Both the position numbers and the translations under genes were made by a program. A stretch of DNA of 64,000 bases from positions 25,361,716 through 25,425,715 of the forward strand of contig OX465587.1 in assembly GCA_950022655.1 (NCBI GenBank), read 5' to 3'. The stretch comes from Alentia gelatinosa. Lineage: Eukaryota > Annelida > Polychaeta > Phyllodocida > Polynoidae. Positions 13,126 to 25,110 of this stretch are shown here, piece after piece; position 1 is the stretch's first letter, and each line of letters starts with the position of its first letter. Below the pieces are notes generated by a model. That model searched no databases and was not told where the DNA came from. It saw nothing but the letters and a program-made list of their open reading frames with translations.

Positions 13126-13412
13126 ATTTATTATCCATATTCTTAAATAAATTACACTCAGGAAATAACATATTATAGGGTATATCATTTGGGACTATTT
13201 TTCTGCTCTCCAAATGAGGCCTAGCGCTGTAAATGCAAACAAATAAACTAGATATTTGATTAAAGAGTATTTTCCGTATACCAAGGTTTTGAAGTCCATA
13301 TACCACGGATTAGAATCCATTTTGCTATCTGACAGTTTATAAGATAATAGGTAGTGGTTTACTGAATGTTCATACGTTATCAATGGATACTTTGTATAAT
13401 ATGGAAAATGCA
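13126..13412. mobile_element. Terminal-inverted element, family H3
   Basis: Ends resemble TTTATTATCCATATT (left, 13126) and its partial complement TATAATATGGAAAA (right). The body shares GGTAGTGGTTTACTGA and CAATGGAT with the 33.7 and 35.8 kb copies. No coding capacity; the open frames across it run through repeat sequence. Confidence 0.55.
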
Positions 13413-13544
13413 ATACGATACACATTGGCCTTATTTGCCTCTTTTAGTATAATGATGCTATGCTCTTAAGTTGTTATTCAATTCCTTGAGAATCAGGTGT
13501 CACCGACAGTAAACAAGGTGGACAGGGACGGCTCGTCGCCCAGT

Positions 13545-13790
13545 CCAGTAGGGACATGGATCACCTTGCACCTTTCCCTCCCTCCTCCCGCCCTCATGTC
13601 CACTCGCACGCAGTCTCACTTTCTCGCGCCAATCGCCTCTTGTTGAACCATTCTATCACTGGGAGGCGGCCGGCGATTCACGGCCGCACAGGGTGCCGTG
13701 CCGCGGGGCCGCGGGCGGTGTCGGCGGCCGGACGAAGGGCCCGCCTGCCAGTGTCCGTCTCATTACTGCCTCAAGAGCAGCTCGCCAAGC
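13545..13790. promoter_or_regulatory. CpG-rich island with GAGCAGCTC
   Basis: CGGCCGGCGATTCACGGCCG, CCGCGGGGCCGCGGGCGG and GAGCAGCTC at 13775-13783. One of the most CpG-dense stretches in the window. An open frame across it looks compositional. Confidence 0.3.
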
Positions 13791-14559
13791 AGGAATGGGG
13801 CTCTCACGAGCACAGCCATATAGTTGTTTGAGGTGGGGAGAGCAATGAATGGGCCATATGGGTCATCCCTGTCATGTGGGGATGGCACTGTGGGAACACA
13901 AGAGCAAATACAAAACAGGTGGGGCGAAAGAGATGGAGGAAAAGGATGATAATTGAAGGCATATTTGGGACCAATGTCGTAGCCTTGTGCGTCAACATCC
14001 CGCATTAATGTCCAAGACTTTGTCAACATCGCTGTTTCCAAAGGAATAAAGATCCTAGAGATTTGTTTATTGCATCCTTGGATGTACAGAGTTCAGGGTT
14101 GATGGTCACACATTGGTTACTTAGTGAGATATCAAGATAGAGATTCTTAAAGGAAAATGATACGACAATGAATATGCGAATTGTGGAATGGAAACAATGG
14201 AGGGTAGGTAATTAATAAAGAAAGTATGGCGTTGAAACCTAAAAGTGTAGAAAAGATGTATATGTACAGTAGCAAGCGGAAAGAAAGAACTATAGACAAG
14301 CATCAGAAGGTATGTTACAGTATACTGACAACCCAACGATCTAGAAGGAGATATAAAAACCTATATGTAGGAAAAGGCCATGGCAGGGAGTGGGCTTGGC
14401 TGAGGGGATCGGGAAATGGGAGTAGAGGTTAGTGGACGGAGGAGGCTGGAGAAGGCCTCTCTCCTCTACTGTGTACCGCCTGCAGCCTACATGAGGAAGC
14501 AGGTCCGCCGGGGCCCAAATAAGGTTCGAGCAGCTCCTCTTGCCAGAGGAGGAATAATT

Positions 14560-16065
14560 TGAGCCTCTCTGTGGCTCTGTAATATGTTATTAGGAGCCCG
14601 ACAAATCAGACTCTGCACATTTCATGTCCAGTAGAAGGAAACATGACGTCGATCGTGCCGTTATGATTATGTGAATATCATTGATTACTAAAGGAAGTTA
14701 CTGGAGGAATTCCGGGCTTCATGTGTCATACAAATGTTGGACAGAATAAACAGACTGAAGTATATTCATCTGATATCATGAAGTAGACCCCAGTGCCTGA
14801 ACGTTTGAGATTCACAGATAAACTGGGAGTAATAAATATGTAATTTAAGGAGATGCTAACGATTGTTGCTTGATTTTATAGGACCTGGTCCTGGTGTAAT
14901 ATTTTGTGCTTGTCAAATGGTGAGGATTTGGGGACAAGGCCTACCCAGTCCAAGAACATAAACCTCTTGCAGATGAGCACAGTTGGATGATATGATACCA
15001 TAAGTTTTTCATTAGGCACCAATACACTTTTTTCGGATTTGTCTGGAATATTATAGAAAATCAAGTGTCAGTCAAAATATTCTAGACCAACCATTAATAT
15101 TTAACCAGAAAGGCATTATGCTGCATCAAACAACCCCTGTATTCAAAATATCTCTGCTCGAGTTACTGTGGTCATTATAACCCCTTAAGGAAACTGTCTT
15201 TAGGGAACTCAGGAAATCTAACACTCGTGTTGCAAATTGTGAGGGATAGGGGGAGAGTGTGAAAACCAGGCTTGTGAGACCTGATACTCACCCCATTTTT
15301 ATTGTCGGCAATTAAAAAAATGAAAATACCTGGGAATAGAAATGCGAACTAAACTATCTAGAATTGGGCTATACAAAACATAGTGACAAATACAATTTCT
15401 ATTGTACTGAATGAAACCTTACTGTAAAACACCTTGAACGACAATAAAATGAATGTTCTAAAAAAATACCTCGTATTTCATGCATAGACTTTACAGATTG
15501 TATCAAGGAGTTATCAAAGTAGTGTCCACAGCGGCAACCCAACCGTAGTGCACCATCCGGCATACTTAGACCCCTCCCCTGTCCTCCTGGTTGATGGGTT
15601 GCGAGAAAAGGCAGTGAGGATGGATGAGGGGCAGGATTGTTTGGGAGTGATGTGAAAAGGTTGGGTGGGCTTGTTGCTGCTTGCTTGAATTGTCCCCTTT
15701 GTGTAGGCGGTCGCGCCTTGTATGGCGACAGCTTCCATAGAGTCTATCCCAGTCGCCGGGCAACAAGAGTGAATGTAGCAGGGCTAGGAAGCGCCCTGCA
15801 GCTGTGAGCTGCTCTAATGGGGCACGTGGCCACCGAATAAGGAACAGCTCTTTTAGCTATATGTACATTTTAGGACTGTCGGGACACGGTCTTAGAATTC
15901 CTTCCGAAACTATTCGTTCCCTGGGTGTATGCCTCCTCAAATTGCCTGCTAAAACATTAATCTTGGGCAAACTATTCAAAGACAATTAATAAAGTGTGGA
16001 TTGGTTACCATAATGTGTGGATGTAAGTGGTAACGGAATAGTGTGTTGGTGGGAAGAGTATGTAT
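14560..16065. other. Non-coding stretch, nothing recognised
   Basis: No coding or mobile features beyond GAGCTGCTC at 15806-15814 (with CACGTG nearby at 15822). Confidence 0.4.
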
Positions 16066-16070
16066 ATATT

Positions 16071-16803
16071 ATCCCACCCCTAATATAAAATACCATAGGC
16101 TTAACATTGAGTTTCCGTATGCCACGCTGACTAGCATACAGAGTTTTATATGCTACTAGTGGCATACAGAATTGTTATCACGTAATATTCCAAAATCGAG
16201 GAGATAGGGTAGGATAAAATCAAAACCTGATTCGTTTTAATCTTGGCCACCGCATTCCACTCCTGGAGTTTTGGCTCCGGACTTCACGTGGCTTCGCCTC
16301 ATGAAGTCACTTTGCCAAACTCCAGTCGTGGCATACGGTGGCCAAGATTAAAACTCATCTAGTTTTACGATATTATCCTACCCCTAATATAAAATACCAT
16401 AGGCTTAACATTGAGTTTCCGTATGCCACGCTGACTGGCATACAGAGTTTTATATGCTACTAGTGGCATACAGAATTGTTATCACGTAATATTCCAAAAT
16501 CGAGGAGATAGGGTAGGATAAAATCAAAACCTGATTCGTTTTAATCTTGGCCACCGCATTCCACTCCTGGAGTTTTGGCTCCGGACTTCACGTGGCTTCG
16601 CCTCATGAAGTCACTTTGCCAAACTCCAGTCGTGGCATACGGTGGCCAAGATTAAAACTCATCTAGTTTTACGATATTATCCTACCCCTAATATAAAATA
16701 CCATAGGCTTAACATTGAGTTTCCGTATGCCACGCTGACTGGCATACGGAGGTTTATATGCCACTAGTGGCATACAGAATTGTTATCATGTAATATTCCA
16801 AAA
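16071..16803 (+). repeat. Tandem hairpin element, 304-bp period, 2.4 copies (family H1)
   Basis: Copies begin at about 16071, 16375 and 16679; the word CCCCTAATATAAAATA recurs at 16077, 16381 and 16685, exactly 304 bp apart. The first two are nearly identical and the third stops after about 120 bp. Each full unit has an ATCCTACCCCTAATA end, TTAACATTG, a short hairpin (GTATGCC/GGCATAC in unit 2), the internal inverted end word GGGTAGGATAAAATC, and a long hairpin whose arms both carry TTTTAATCTTGGCCACC around the loop GCTTCGCC (16291-16298 and 16595-16602). Head-to-tail units share the end word. No reading frame is present, so the element is non-autonomous. Confidence 0.9.
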
Positions 16804-17724
16804 TATATATATAGTAACAATCCCTGTGATCCTTATTTGAATTAGTATCCAGGAAGTAAGATGTGAACTAAATACCAGTGCATGACTTGATATCTGACGT
16901 AACGCACTTGTGCCACTGATAGCAAAATAGAAAAACACTAAACACTACATCTTCTATTTTTTTTCTGTTAAATATGTACACCCGCGAACATTCTGGGAGT
17001 AATGCTATCTTGGTATTTAGCAAGGAGGCGGTCATACAGTGAGCATAGAATCAACGCGGAGACTTTCACGATAGTGATTTCATTATGTCCTTAAAGGGAA
17101 ACTAAATTCTCCTCTGGGTGCACGAGTATACATAGAAGATAGGCTTTTGCGGCCGTACTGCCCTGGTTCTCCGATTGCAAGATCTCTTGAGATGGTCTAT
17201 TCACCATCGCTTGTCTTGTAGATCATATCTGTCTCACAACGGAGTCTCCAGCGTAAATATCTTGTACGCCTCCCACAAAATCCTCCCGAAGATATTCTAA
17301 CCTAAAATCAGCGAGCCTATTTTCCATATTATCGTTTATGTTGTGTGCCCCGGTAATTAAGTAAATATTCACGGAGAGATATGCATGCATCATATCAATA
17401 TTCAATCTTCATTCGCAGCCATTTGCCTCACTTAACAGGTACTGTTGCTATCAAGCGTGATGGATAGTAATCTTAATGAATGTGTTACGTTCAAATTTCT
17501 CTATTTGGGAAATTGGAATGTAGCAGTACGTAAGTAGGATCAGTCCAAGGGAGCTGATATACTGTTAAACAGCGAGAGTGTGTGCGTATTAGGACCACCT
17601 CCCTCCTTCTCTGCACTGCCATTATTCCTCCAGGCTATCGTCCACAAAGGCTGAATGGATATGAACATCGCACAAATTGTAAGCGCAGGGGAAATGATCG
17701 TTAGACACGGGCACCGGCTGATTT

Positions 17725-17726
<2 letters not shown>

Positions 17727-17790
<64 letters not shown>
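17727..17790. repeat. (TA)n microsatellite
   Basis: 64 bp of uninterrupted alternating A and T. Confidence 0.98.
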
Positions 17791-17794
<4 letters not shown>

Positions 17795-17875
17795 TTTGAT
17801 CGAGCTGCAGCTACATGGGTGACCCACCTTGGTAATTGTTGGGAGGTAGAGATGAGCCTCTATCATGGGTGGAGA

Positions 17876-18365
17876 TGAAGAGTAGAGAGAAGATATAGAG
17901 AATGAAGGAGGATACTGAGATGGACAGGGATAAAGAATGCAAGATACTGGAATAGACAGGGATGAAGAATGCAGGGTACTGGAATAGACAGGGAGGGAGA
18001 ATAGATAATTACCCGAGGTACTTACCTAGTACTGAAGGGGAACTGATGTTCCTACGAGCCTAGGGCACCTTTCTATGGAGCCCTAGGATAACCTGTATTC
18101 TTGGGCGACAGAGAAAGTAGTTCCCGTAGTGAGTAGGAATGCAGGATACTGGAATAGGCAGTGACGAAGAAGGGATGATACTGGAATAGACTTGGATATA
18201 GAATTGAGAGTATTGAAATAGACATGGATGGAGAATGGAGGGTATTGAAATAGACAGGGATGAAGAATAAAGGACACTAGAACAGGCAGGTATGAAGGAT
18301 AAAGGGTACTGGAATAGACAGGAATTGAGGGTATAAGAATAGGCAGGGAGTAGGGAATAGTAGGG
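17876..18365. repeat. Purine-rich degenerate minisatellite (about 30-33 bp)
   Basis: Recurrent TACTGGAATAGACAGGGATG and GAAGAATGCAGG words with variable spacing, plus variants such as TATTGAAATAGACATGGATG. The minus-strand open frames here are low-complexity by-products. Confidence 0.8.
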
Positions 18366-18699
18366 AGCGGACATACTTGGGTGTGGAGATGGAGGACAAT
18401 AATCCAGTTATAGCAGAGAAGTGCATGCAGAGGAATGTAGGAACCTGGGTAGGTGGTAGATTTTGACAGGCGGAGGGACGGGTTGTGGACTGCAGACACT
18501 ATCTGAAGGATGAGTGGCTCGCCGGGCGCCTGTCCTTGATTAAGAGGGACCCCTGACCAGCCTCCTGGAAGCTTTAATCCAAGCTGCCCCGACCTCGCCG
18601 CCCAAAATAGCTCCCCATCAACGCCGGGACGGGGCGCTTGTAGCTTGCCAGACCGACCACCTAGAGGATTATCTACACACATCAGCTTAGAGATTAGGA

Positions 18700-20040
18700 A
18701 AATCTATGTGTGGCGCTACCCTCTACTGCTCAGTCAGTATTATCTAACGATTTATGTCTGTGGCTATTGTGTTCATAGGAAATCATGTGTTTTAGATAAT
18801 TTTAGAGCAATTCCTTGGAAGGCGATATTTGCTTTATGCCGACGTTCAATCCAGTCGAACTTAGGTGCAGTAAAATAGATATTTAAAAGGTTTGTCTGAT
18901 TATAACTACCAAGAATAATCATACAGGGAATATAGTTATTTCCCCCAAACAAATTATTAAGCATTGTATATAAGTCATTTATTTTATAACTGCTTTTGAA
19001 ACAAATGGTGTACTGTAGGTTTCATGCTACAAACCTGGTACTGATGTATAAAGGTTTAATCTGAAAGGGAGCTTCTCCCCAAGGAAAGATTAAATTGTTA
19101 ATTATGAATGGGAGCTGCAATATGTATAGCATATGTTAGCAGTAGTAGATGGAAGGCGGCTTTCTCATGCTAGAGCAGCAAAACGAAAGGAGCTATGATA
19201 TATGATACTATCCCTCATTCATATTTTGCTGTCTTCGAGGTGCCTGTTTTCTCAGGCTAAGTGTGCTTAGTGTGTATGGACAAAGAAACCTCTCCAATGC
19301 TCACTCACATTTGCTCATGTGGTGACCTTAGTGTAGAAGGCTGACACACCTGATACCTTGACACGATCTGCGTAATGCAATATTCCTTTGAATACCGGTC
19401 CTTTTTGTAAATACGTCCCGGGAAACGAAAAAGCAAATATGGTAATAATTACAACATATTAGATTTCCAAGAGCTGATGTTGACATGCAGGATAAAAACC
19501 GTATATTGTTCAGGCTTGGCTCTTCGTTAACTTTTGTTTACACGTACCGAGGCCTACCTATGCTGGCAGGAGAAGAGATCATATGAAATAGCAGGGCACT
19601 GTCTTGTACCAATATTCATCCAGCTCTGGTCGGAGATAGAAGTGATTCCAGTACACACCCCTGCGGCCTAGGAATGGCTAGGCAAGGCCAAGAATCCAGT
19701 TGTACACAACTAAGGCCAACGCCTCAATATTGAATTATAATATTCCTATATGTATATCTGAATTTGGAGAATTATTGTAACCAAATAAATGAACCAATAA
19801 AGAAATCTGAATAAAGAGGCTGCTCCTGACACAGTCATGGAATTGCGTATATCTGCTCCACCACCATCAGATGGTATAGTGCTCAGAGTATCGACGCAAA
19901 CATGATGTATTTCAAAGCATGTGTGTCCCTGTCTGGACAGGAGAGCCTATGATACACATGCAGTACCGGCATGGCGTATTTTACAGAGTATGCATCGCAG
20001 TTGACAAAGGCAGGGACATGGCATATTATACACAGTATGA
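18700..20040. other. Non-coding stretch, nothing recognised
   Basis: AT-rich, no supported features. Confidence 0.4.
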
Positions 20041-20047
20041 AGAAGCA

Positions 20048-20312
20048 GGGATTTAGCTCTGTAGTTGTTTACTGGACTAGTAAAGAAGTGGGTACGAATC
20101 CTGGGCACTGCATTCATCCTTCTCTCTAATCCCGAACAGTGTTTGACTGAATGCTATATCAAAGGCCGGTGCTTCTCGTGCCATTTCTATGTGGTGATGG
20201 ATGTGAAAGAATCTCACCCCAGTAAATGTGTAAGGGTGGTATTTCTGTCTGTCCCTGTAGACCCTCAGGGTCACATTGGACGTTAAACAAACCAGCAAAC
20301 CAAACCAAAAAC
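20048..20312 (+). mobile_element. tRNA-derived SINE
   Basis: The head GGGATTTAGCTCTGTAGTTG and GGTACGAATCC look like pol III A and B boxes of a tRNA. A middle body (CTCACCCCAGTAAATGTGTA) leads to the tail GGACGTTAAAC followed by AAAC-type repeats. The open frame across it is fortuitous. Confidence 0.75.
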
Positions 20313-20611
20313 AGAATGTTGTGCTAGGGTCGTGATTATGGCTTGGCATATTACATGCGCACGTAACACTGGACGGGCTATTATATACCCATTCACGAAT
20401 GCCTTATGCTTAACTGGCTAGCTGTACAAATTCCGTTCTGCAAATTGTGCACGAACTAATAGTCTATGCACCCCATTCCACGTAACATGTTGTAAAATGG
20501 CATTTCTAATTATTTCCAGTTATATGATATTAAGGAGACATAGTGAGTGTGTCTAAATCACCTCTGTTCCTTTTTTATTTTTGGTCGGAAATATTCACCG
20601 AGATCAAAGAA

Positions 20612-20680
20612 CGAGTTGAATAATTCCGGAACTCGGAACAGATTTCATATAGGCACACTAACCATGTCTCCATATACTCT
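20612..20680 (+). repeat. Short dispersed repeat R4 (pairs with 59740-59790)
   Basis: AACTCGGAACAGAT, AGGCACACTAACC and CATGTCTCCATATA correspond to CTCGGAATAGAT, AGGCACCCTAACC and CATGTCTCCATATA immediately after the LINE tail at 59.7 kb. Confidence 0.5.
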
Positions 20681-21404
20681 CCGCCGTATGTTTGTGGCAC
20701 AGCTATAGAATATTCTGCAGAGCACGTATTTTGCAGACAGTCGCCAATTAAAGTTTCAGATGGGTGTGACGCAGGGTAAACCTCATTTGGTCCTTAATTA
20801 CCCTGGGTGTAGCTAACCAAGTCAATTACACAGCCATGCGCGGTCACGTGGTCCTGCACACCTCGGCAGACACATGTCTCGGCCGGTGATTGGACACATC
20901 AAACATGAATTGCCTCCTATGCAGACGACAGAGGCCATAGATCGTGCCTCATTATAGTGGTCGTTAGTGCTTGAGCAATAGGTTTCTCCAGTTAAAAGGT
21001 AGCTTTATCTATTTATCACACCGGTGGCACACGCCATAAGGTATTTCCATGTTTTTATTCAAGAGAATTGGATTTCATTTGACCATGCATGGGAGCTTTA
21101 CCCTTTGAAAGGCATATGGTGTTAATGAAGTCGATGGGGATTTGATAATACGATAGATGTAATATGCATATGATATAAAATATTCTACAGAATCAAGTGT
21201 CAAAGCAACGAACAAAGTTTGAATATGTAATGAATGTTGGGTCTAGTTGGAGCTAAAGCAAACTTTTCCTGTTTCTTGTTCGGCTTGTGATAGAGGTGTT
21301 ATAGCCACGTCTTAATAATCTGTTTTTTGTTCGGAACATCCCATTGTATTCCAATTCTAAATAGCAGGATCTGTTTTGTTTTTATCGTCACATAAGTATA
21401 ATTG

Positions 21405-21440
21405 AACAAATTGGACGTTAAACTAACCAAACAAACAAAT
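21405..21440 (+). mobile_element. SINE 3' tail
   Basis: GGACGTTAAAC (21413) plus AACCAAACAAACAAA, the same tail as the 20.0 kb SINE. Confidence 0.6.
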
Positions 21441-21509
21441 CGTCATACAATTTCTAGGCATGTTTCTAAACTGCCTTTATCCATTGTATAGCTAGTGGTA
21501 GACTTATTG

Positions 21510-21605
21510 CTATACCAAAGGCCAACCCTCCTTATGTTCTGTCTATGTGGTTGGAGAACTACCGGAACTCTCACCTCAGTAAATGTGTAGGGGTGAATTT
21601 TCTCT
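21510..21605 (+). mobile_element. SINE body fragment
   Basis: CCAAAGGCC, CTATGTGGTTGG and CTCACCTCAGTAAATGTGTA align with 20160-20240 inside the complete SINE. The tail is missing. Confidence 0.5.
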
Positions 21606-21834
21606 CTAATTTCATCTCATAGATTCGATCACCACCCCTATGGTGTACCAAGCGGTGAGTAGAAAACTGAATCTTGAGGAAGTCTGGAAAGGACTCACTA
21701 ATGGTAATGGTAATGGTTCACCTGACGTAAATTCGAAGAAACAAAGAAACAAATACATCCCTTAAACATATAGACAACAGTTGTGGATTAATTCACAAAA
21801 ACTCACAGTACATCACGACAGACAGCCACACACC

Positions 21835-22115
21835 GCCTAGACAGACCTGCCTGATGTGCACTGAGCTGCTCCTGTATTGCAGTGCCTCCTAGTGAGCAGC
21901 TCGCGCAGTTGACAGCCGACGTATGTGCATGCGTCAACGCCCACCGTAAGGGGAGCTCGCAGTGACGGCACGCGTCCGTCATTAATGTTTTAGCCGCCTG
22001 ACGGCAAGCTCTCGCCACAGACGTCAGCCTCACTTCACAGACCAAAGGATGACGTCACTGCGTCTCATGACGTCATCCGGACGCGGCCGGGCTCGCCTGG
22101 CTCGGCGGGCCTTCC
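21835..22115. promoter_or_regulatory. GC-rich regulatory candidate with two CRE palindromes and two GAGCWGCTC motifs
   Basis: TGACGTCA occurs at 22050-22057 and 22068-22075, 18 bp apart, a full CREB/ATF-type site pair. GAGCTGCTC (21863-21871) and GAGCAGCTC (21894-21902) lie 31 bp apart. Composition is far more GC-rich than the flanks and several CpGs survive. No repeat structure was seen. Enhancer or promoter; no adjoining first exon identified. Confidence 0.4.
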
Positions 22116-22154
22116 TGTTAAAGGACACAGGGAAGTGTGTGAATTATCGCCCAC

Positions 22155-22286
22155 CGAATACATGCACAATATTACCATGGTTTTGATCTGCATGGTCGTA
22201 TTCTCTAGCAACGTAGTAATATCGGGTCGTCAAATACAAGGAGAATATATACCATGCAGGTCGAAATCATGATAATGTTGTATCTA
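22155..22286. mobile_element. Foldback element, family H2
   Basis: The arms are TTTTGATCTGCATGGTCG (left) and CCATGCAGGTCGAAATCAT (right), the same arms as the 9.1 kb copy, around a shortened core AACGTAGTAATATCGGG. Confidence 0.7.
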
Positions 22287-23029
22287 TGGTCTGGCGTCAT
22301 ATGGAAGTATGTAGTACACCTAGGCATTATGGATATAACTGAATACTAGGGAAAGTATAAATTTTAGGAAACTTGAATAATATGGTTATGTAATGGATAA
22401 AATTAATATATCATGACATAGGGTGTTCTTGTATCTTGAGTAGTTCAATAAGAATTTGTATGTAGCGCATACAAATTATGATAATAATAAGTTTAGGGTG
22501 GTAGTGAAGTGGGGATATTGGGATGGTATGACAGTGTGAGAAAATGTACTATGTTTATTGTCTTTGATGTATTGGTATTCAATGGAAGAACGCTATGTAA
22601 TATGGCGAATTGTATATCGTTATATATGTTGATTAATAAAAAAAAATAAAAAAATAAAAAAATCTATTATCCGGCATTCCAAATATATGTTATTAAAGGG
22701 ACCAAAAACCTCTGCCGATATTCTCACGCACTAATTTGCACGCTATTGACTTTTCCCCCCGTATACTACGGAGAAGATTACGGCTCTACGTATTCTACTC
22801 AGAAGCGATCTGTAGGCTCCATATGTATAAGTCTCCCTATTAAGTGGATGATAAAAAGTGTCCATAGTAAAACTATAGGAGTTCTGTATGGACGTAGCTG
22901 GCGTATACGCATATGTTCCGGGTCGCAAGAAACTGCATAAGGAATATTAGTGCGTATAAATGAAATAATAGTGCATATCTGAGGTGAACTAGAATTGGCA
23001 CGCCACCAGTTGGGTAAAGGTAGATAACG

Positions 23030-23190
23030 AATTTAAATAAAGACTGGTTTCAGATAAATACCCGTGGTCGTACGCTCCTCGGAGTTGACCCTACGCAATA
23101 TCCTCTCATACGCTTGTATATTACTATGCCTAAGCTCTTCAGAGCATGCGGCCGTCTGCATCTGAAACCAGTCTATATTCTGTATTTATT
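23030..23190. mobile_element. Foldback element, family H2, alternative arms
   Basis: The terminal arms are AGACTGGTTTCAGATA (23041) and TCTGAAACCAGTCT (23161-23174). The core CTACGCAATATCCTC ... TATATTACTATG matches the 9.1 kb core, but the arms do not match the 9.1/22.2 kb copies. Confidence 0.7.
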
Positions 23191-23840
23191 GATGTTCTGT
23201 GGATAGAAATAACAGGTTATAGGAGAAGCAGGTGAAGGTGAAGTAATGAGATATTCCCTCCACGACTGGCCCTTGCTGGTGTCTGTTCGATGGATGTCTC
23301 ATATCAGATCCATGAATACACCACCAGTTCTCTAAGAAATATAAGTAACCAGAAGAGAAAGAAATATAATATTCATGGAAAGCAATTAATTGGCACCAGC
23401 TGATGATATTAGAAAGGTCCATTTATGGCATGTGACAAAGAGCGGGGACAGTGAGTGGGCAGGATGGTGTGTAGACATATATTGATGAAAAGGTGCCTTC
23501 CTGTTACTTACAATGTGACGTCACCACAGAGTAATATAAGAAAACTGGCTTTTTATAATGTTACGGCTCACATTAGGAGCTGCTTTCCCCAACACTACGT
23601 CCGGGCGCTGGGCGGGTTTGAGGCTGGTCCATTTGAATGCACGATGCAGTGCGCCGTTGAAGTGACGAAATACGCATGTCTACAAGACTAAGTGAATGAT
23701 GTTCGCTATGGCATAGGTTCTATCCCGCTAAATTCCCTATCGAAGGAAATGAAATCTGGAGGGAATGATGCATTCGTATAGTAATGTACTTCCTAGAACA
23801 ATGTTAGACTCGTAGTGAGAGATATAAAGAAATATCAGTT

Positions 23841-24119
23841 GATTCGATACCACGGCAGATTTGGTCCTCGGGGGAACCCGATACCGCTGTGAACTCTATA
23901 CCGTCCACAGACCCGTAAGCCCTAACCTTAACCTTACCCTACCATACCATACCCTTAACCTAACCCTAAACTTGACCCAAAACCAAAACCCTAACCCCGA
24001 CCCTATACCTAATCCTGCCCTAACTTTATTCCTAACCCTAACCCTAACAGCGGGTTTTACGGTATCGAGTACACAGCGGTACTGAGTTCACCAATACAAA
24101 GTTCTCACGGTATCGAGTC
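23841..24119. mobile_element. Foldback enclosing a telomere-like tract
   Basis: Left-arm words GATTCGATACC (23841), GATACCGCTGTG (23880-23891) and ACTCTATACCGT (23893-23904) recur as complements on the right: ACGGTATCGAGT (24059-24070), CACAGCGGTA (24072-24081) and CGGTATCGAGTC (24108-24119), in mirrored order. Between them lies about 130 bp of CCCTAA-like repeats. No reading frame. Confidence 0.8.
23919..24049 (-). repeat. Interstitial degenerate telomeric repeat (TTAGGG-like)
   Basis: The + strand shows CCCTAACC, ACCCTAAAC, CCTAACCCTAACCCTAACAG and many one- or two-base variants (CCCTATACC, CTTAACC). That is the C-rich strand of the metazoan TTAGGG telomere unit with heavy decay on the left and nearly intact units at the right end. 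Confidence 0.85.
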
Positions 24120-24964
24120 CAACGTATACCATATAAGGATGGAGAAAATGAGAGAAGCTAACATATGACTATGGGTCATTCGAAACTTTAAGTGTGATGC
24201 GTATCTCAAAAATAGCAGCGATGTGTTTTCCACGTTCGCTCGTTATGTGCGGCACAGCATACACTCATGCGACTTATTTCCACCTTTTTTTCTAACTCCA
24301 ACTGACATTCCTGGTATTAAAGATATAATGTTAGTAATGAGGAAACTCAGAGAATCTGAGCATCCACTTTGAGAGGCGAACTGAGACAGATCACCCGATA
24401 GATATAGATCCTCACTTGCTGTTGACCTCACGTTACATTCTGCAGTCGAGGCACTGATGCCCTACAGAGGGGCGTAGTGATATCTCAGACCCTGTAGTCC
24501 CCGCTATATCACGACACAGGTACTCTGATGTATCACTGCGCCACCTTCCGCCTTGGTCGATAACGTCCTCCCGTATCAACCTCTCTGTGTGGTATCAGCA
24601 GCGCACTTTTATCTGGCAGGCCTCAGGTGGTCATATCACCATAGAAAGGATCAGCAGCAGAGATCCAGCAGTCAAGCATGTGCTTATATATACGCAGTAT
24701 GTGGCGCAGGTCCATAGTGCATGCAAAGTATTGTTGCTACAGTTTGTGTCGAAGTATATCAGAATCATTGAGGTAATCTATTGAGGGGGGTATCTCAATG
24801 TAGTCCATGGGTACTTAGGTCTTGAGCCCTACGAAGAGAGTGAAGAGTGTGTACCTTCTTCCCGTGTCGCAAAAGCGCTATCAAGTTAGCCAATAATATA
24901 TAGGATTTTTTCCAAAATTTTATTTCAACGGGTCTAGCTCATATCAGGATAGCATAATTAGTGT

Positions 24965-25110
24965 TCAGAAATGGCAGCTTTCCACTATTCATTGGAAATC
25001 CGTGTTTTTATTGTCAGTATAGACAACACTTATTTTCTCTGAATCAGTAAATTTCAGATGAAACATATTATCACTTTTTTTCTGGTCCCAACTGACATCC
25101 CTGAGTGTTT
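24965..25110 (+). repeat. Dispersed repeat R2
   Basis: ATGGCAGCTTTCCACTATTC, GAAATCCGTG and CTGGTCCCAACTGACATCCC. The same order of blocks recurs at 10320-10580, 25500-25655 and 28820-29130, with the 3' block alone at 24265-24320. Confidence 0.65.

Noticed and set aside
16071..16803. CRISPR-like or retrozyme array
   Set aside because: Repeats are 304 bp, continuous, without spacers, in a eukaryotic context, and no hammerhead core (CTGATGA...GAAA) is present in the unit.
17540..17866. 108-codon minus-strand frame with Ile-Tyr repeat
   Set aside because: Produced by the (TA)n microsatellite.
18060..18682. 104- and 199-codon minus-strand frames
   Set aside because: They read through the purine-rich 30-33-bp minisatellite; repetitive FQYP/IPS peptides are artefacts.
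20048..20115. Possible tRNA gene
   Set aside because: A and B boxes are present but the cloverleaf is poor and the sequence continues into a SINE body and tail; a SINE head, not a functional tRNA.
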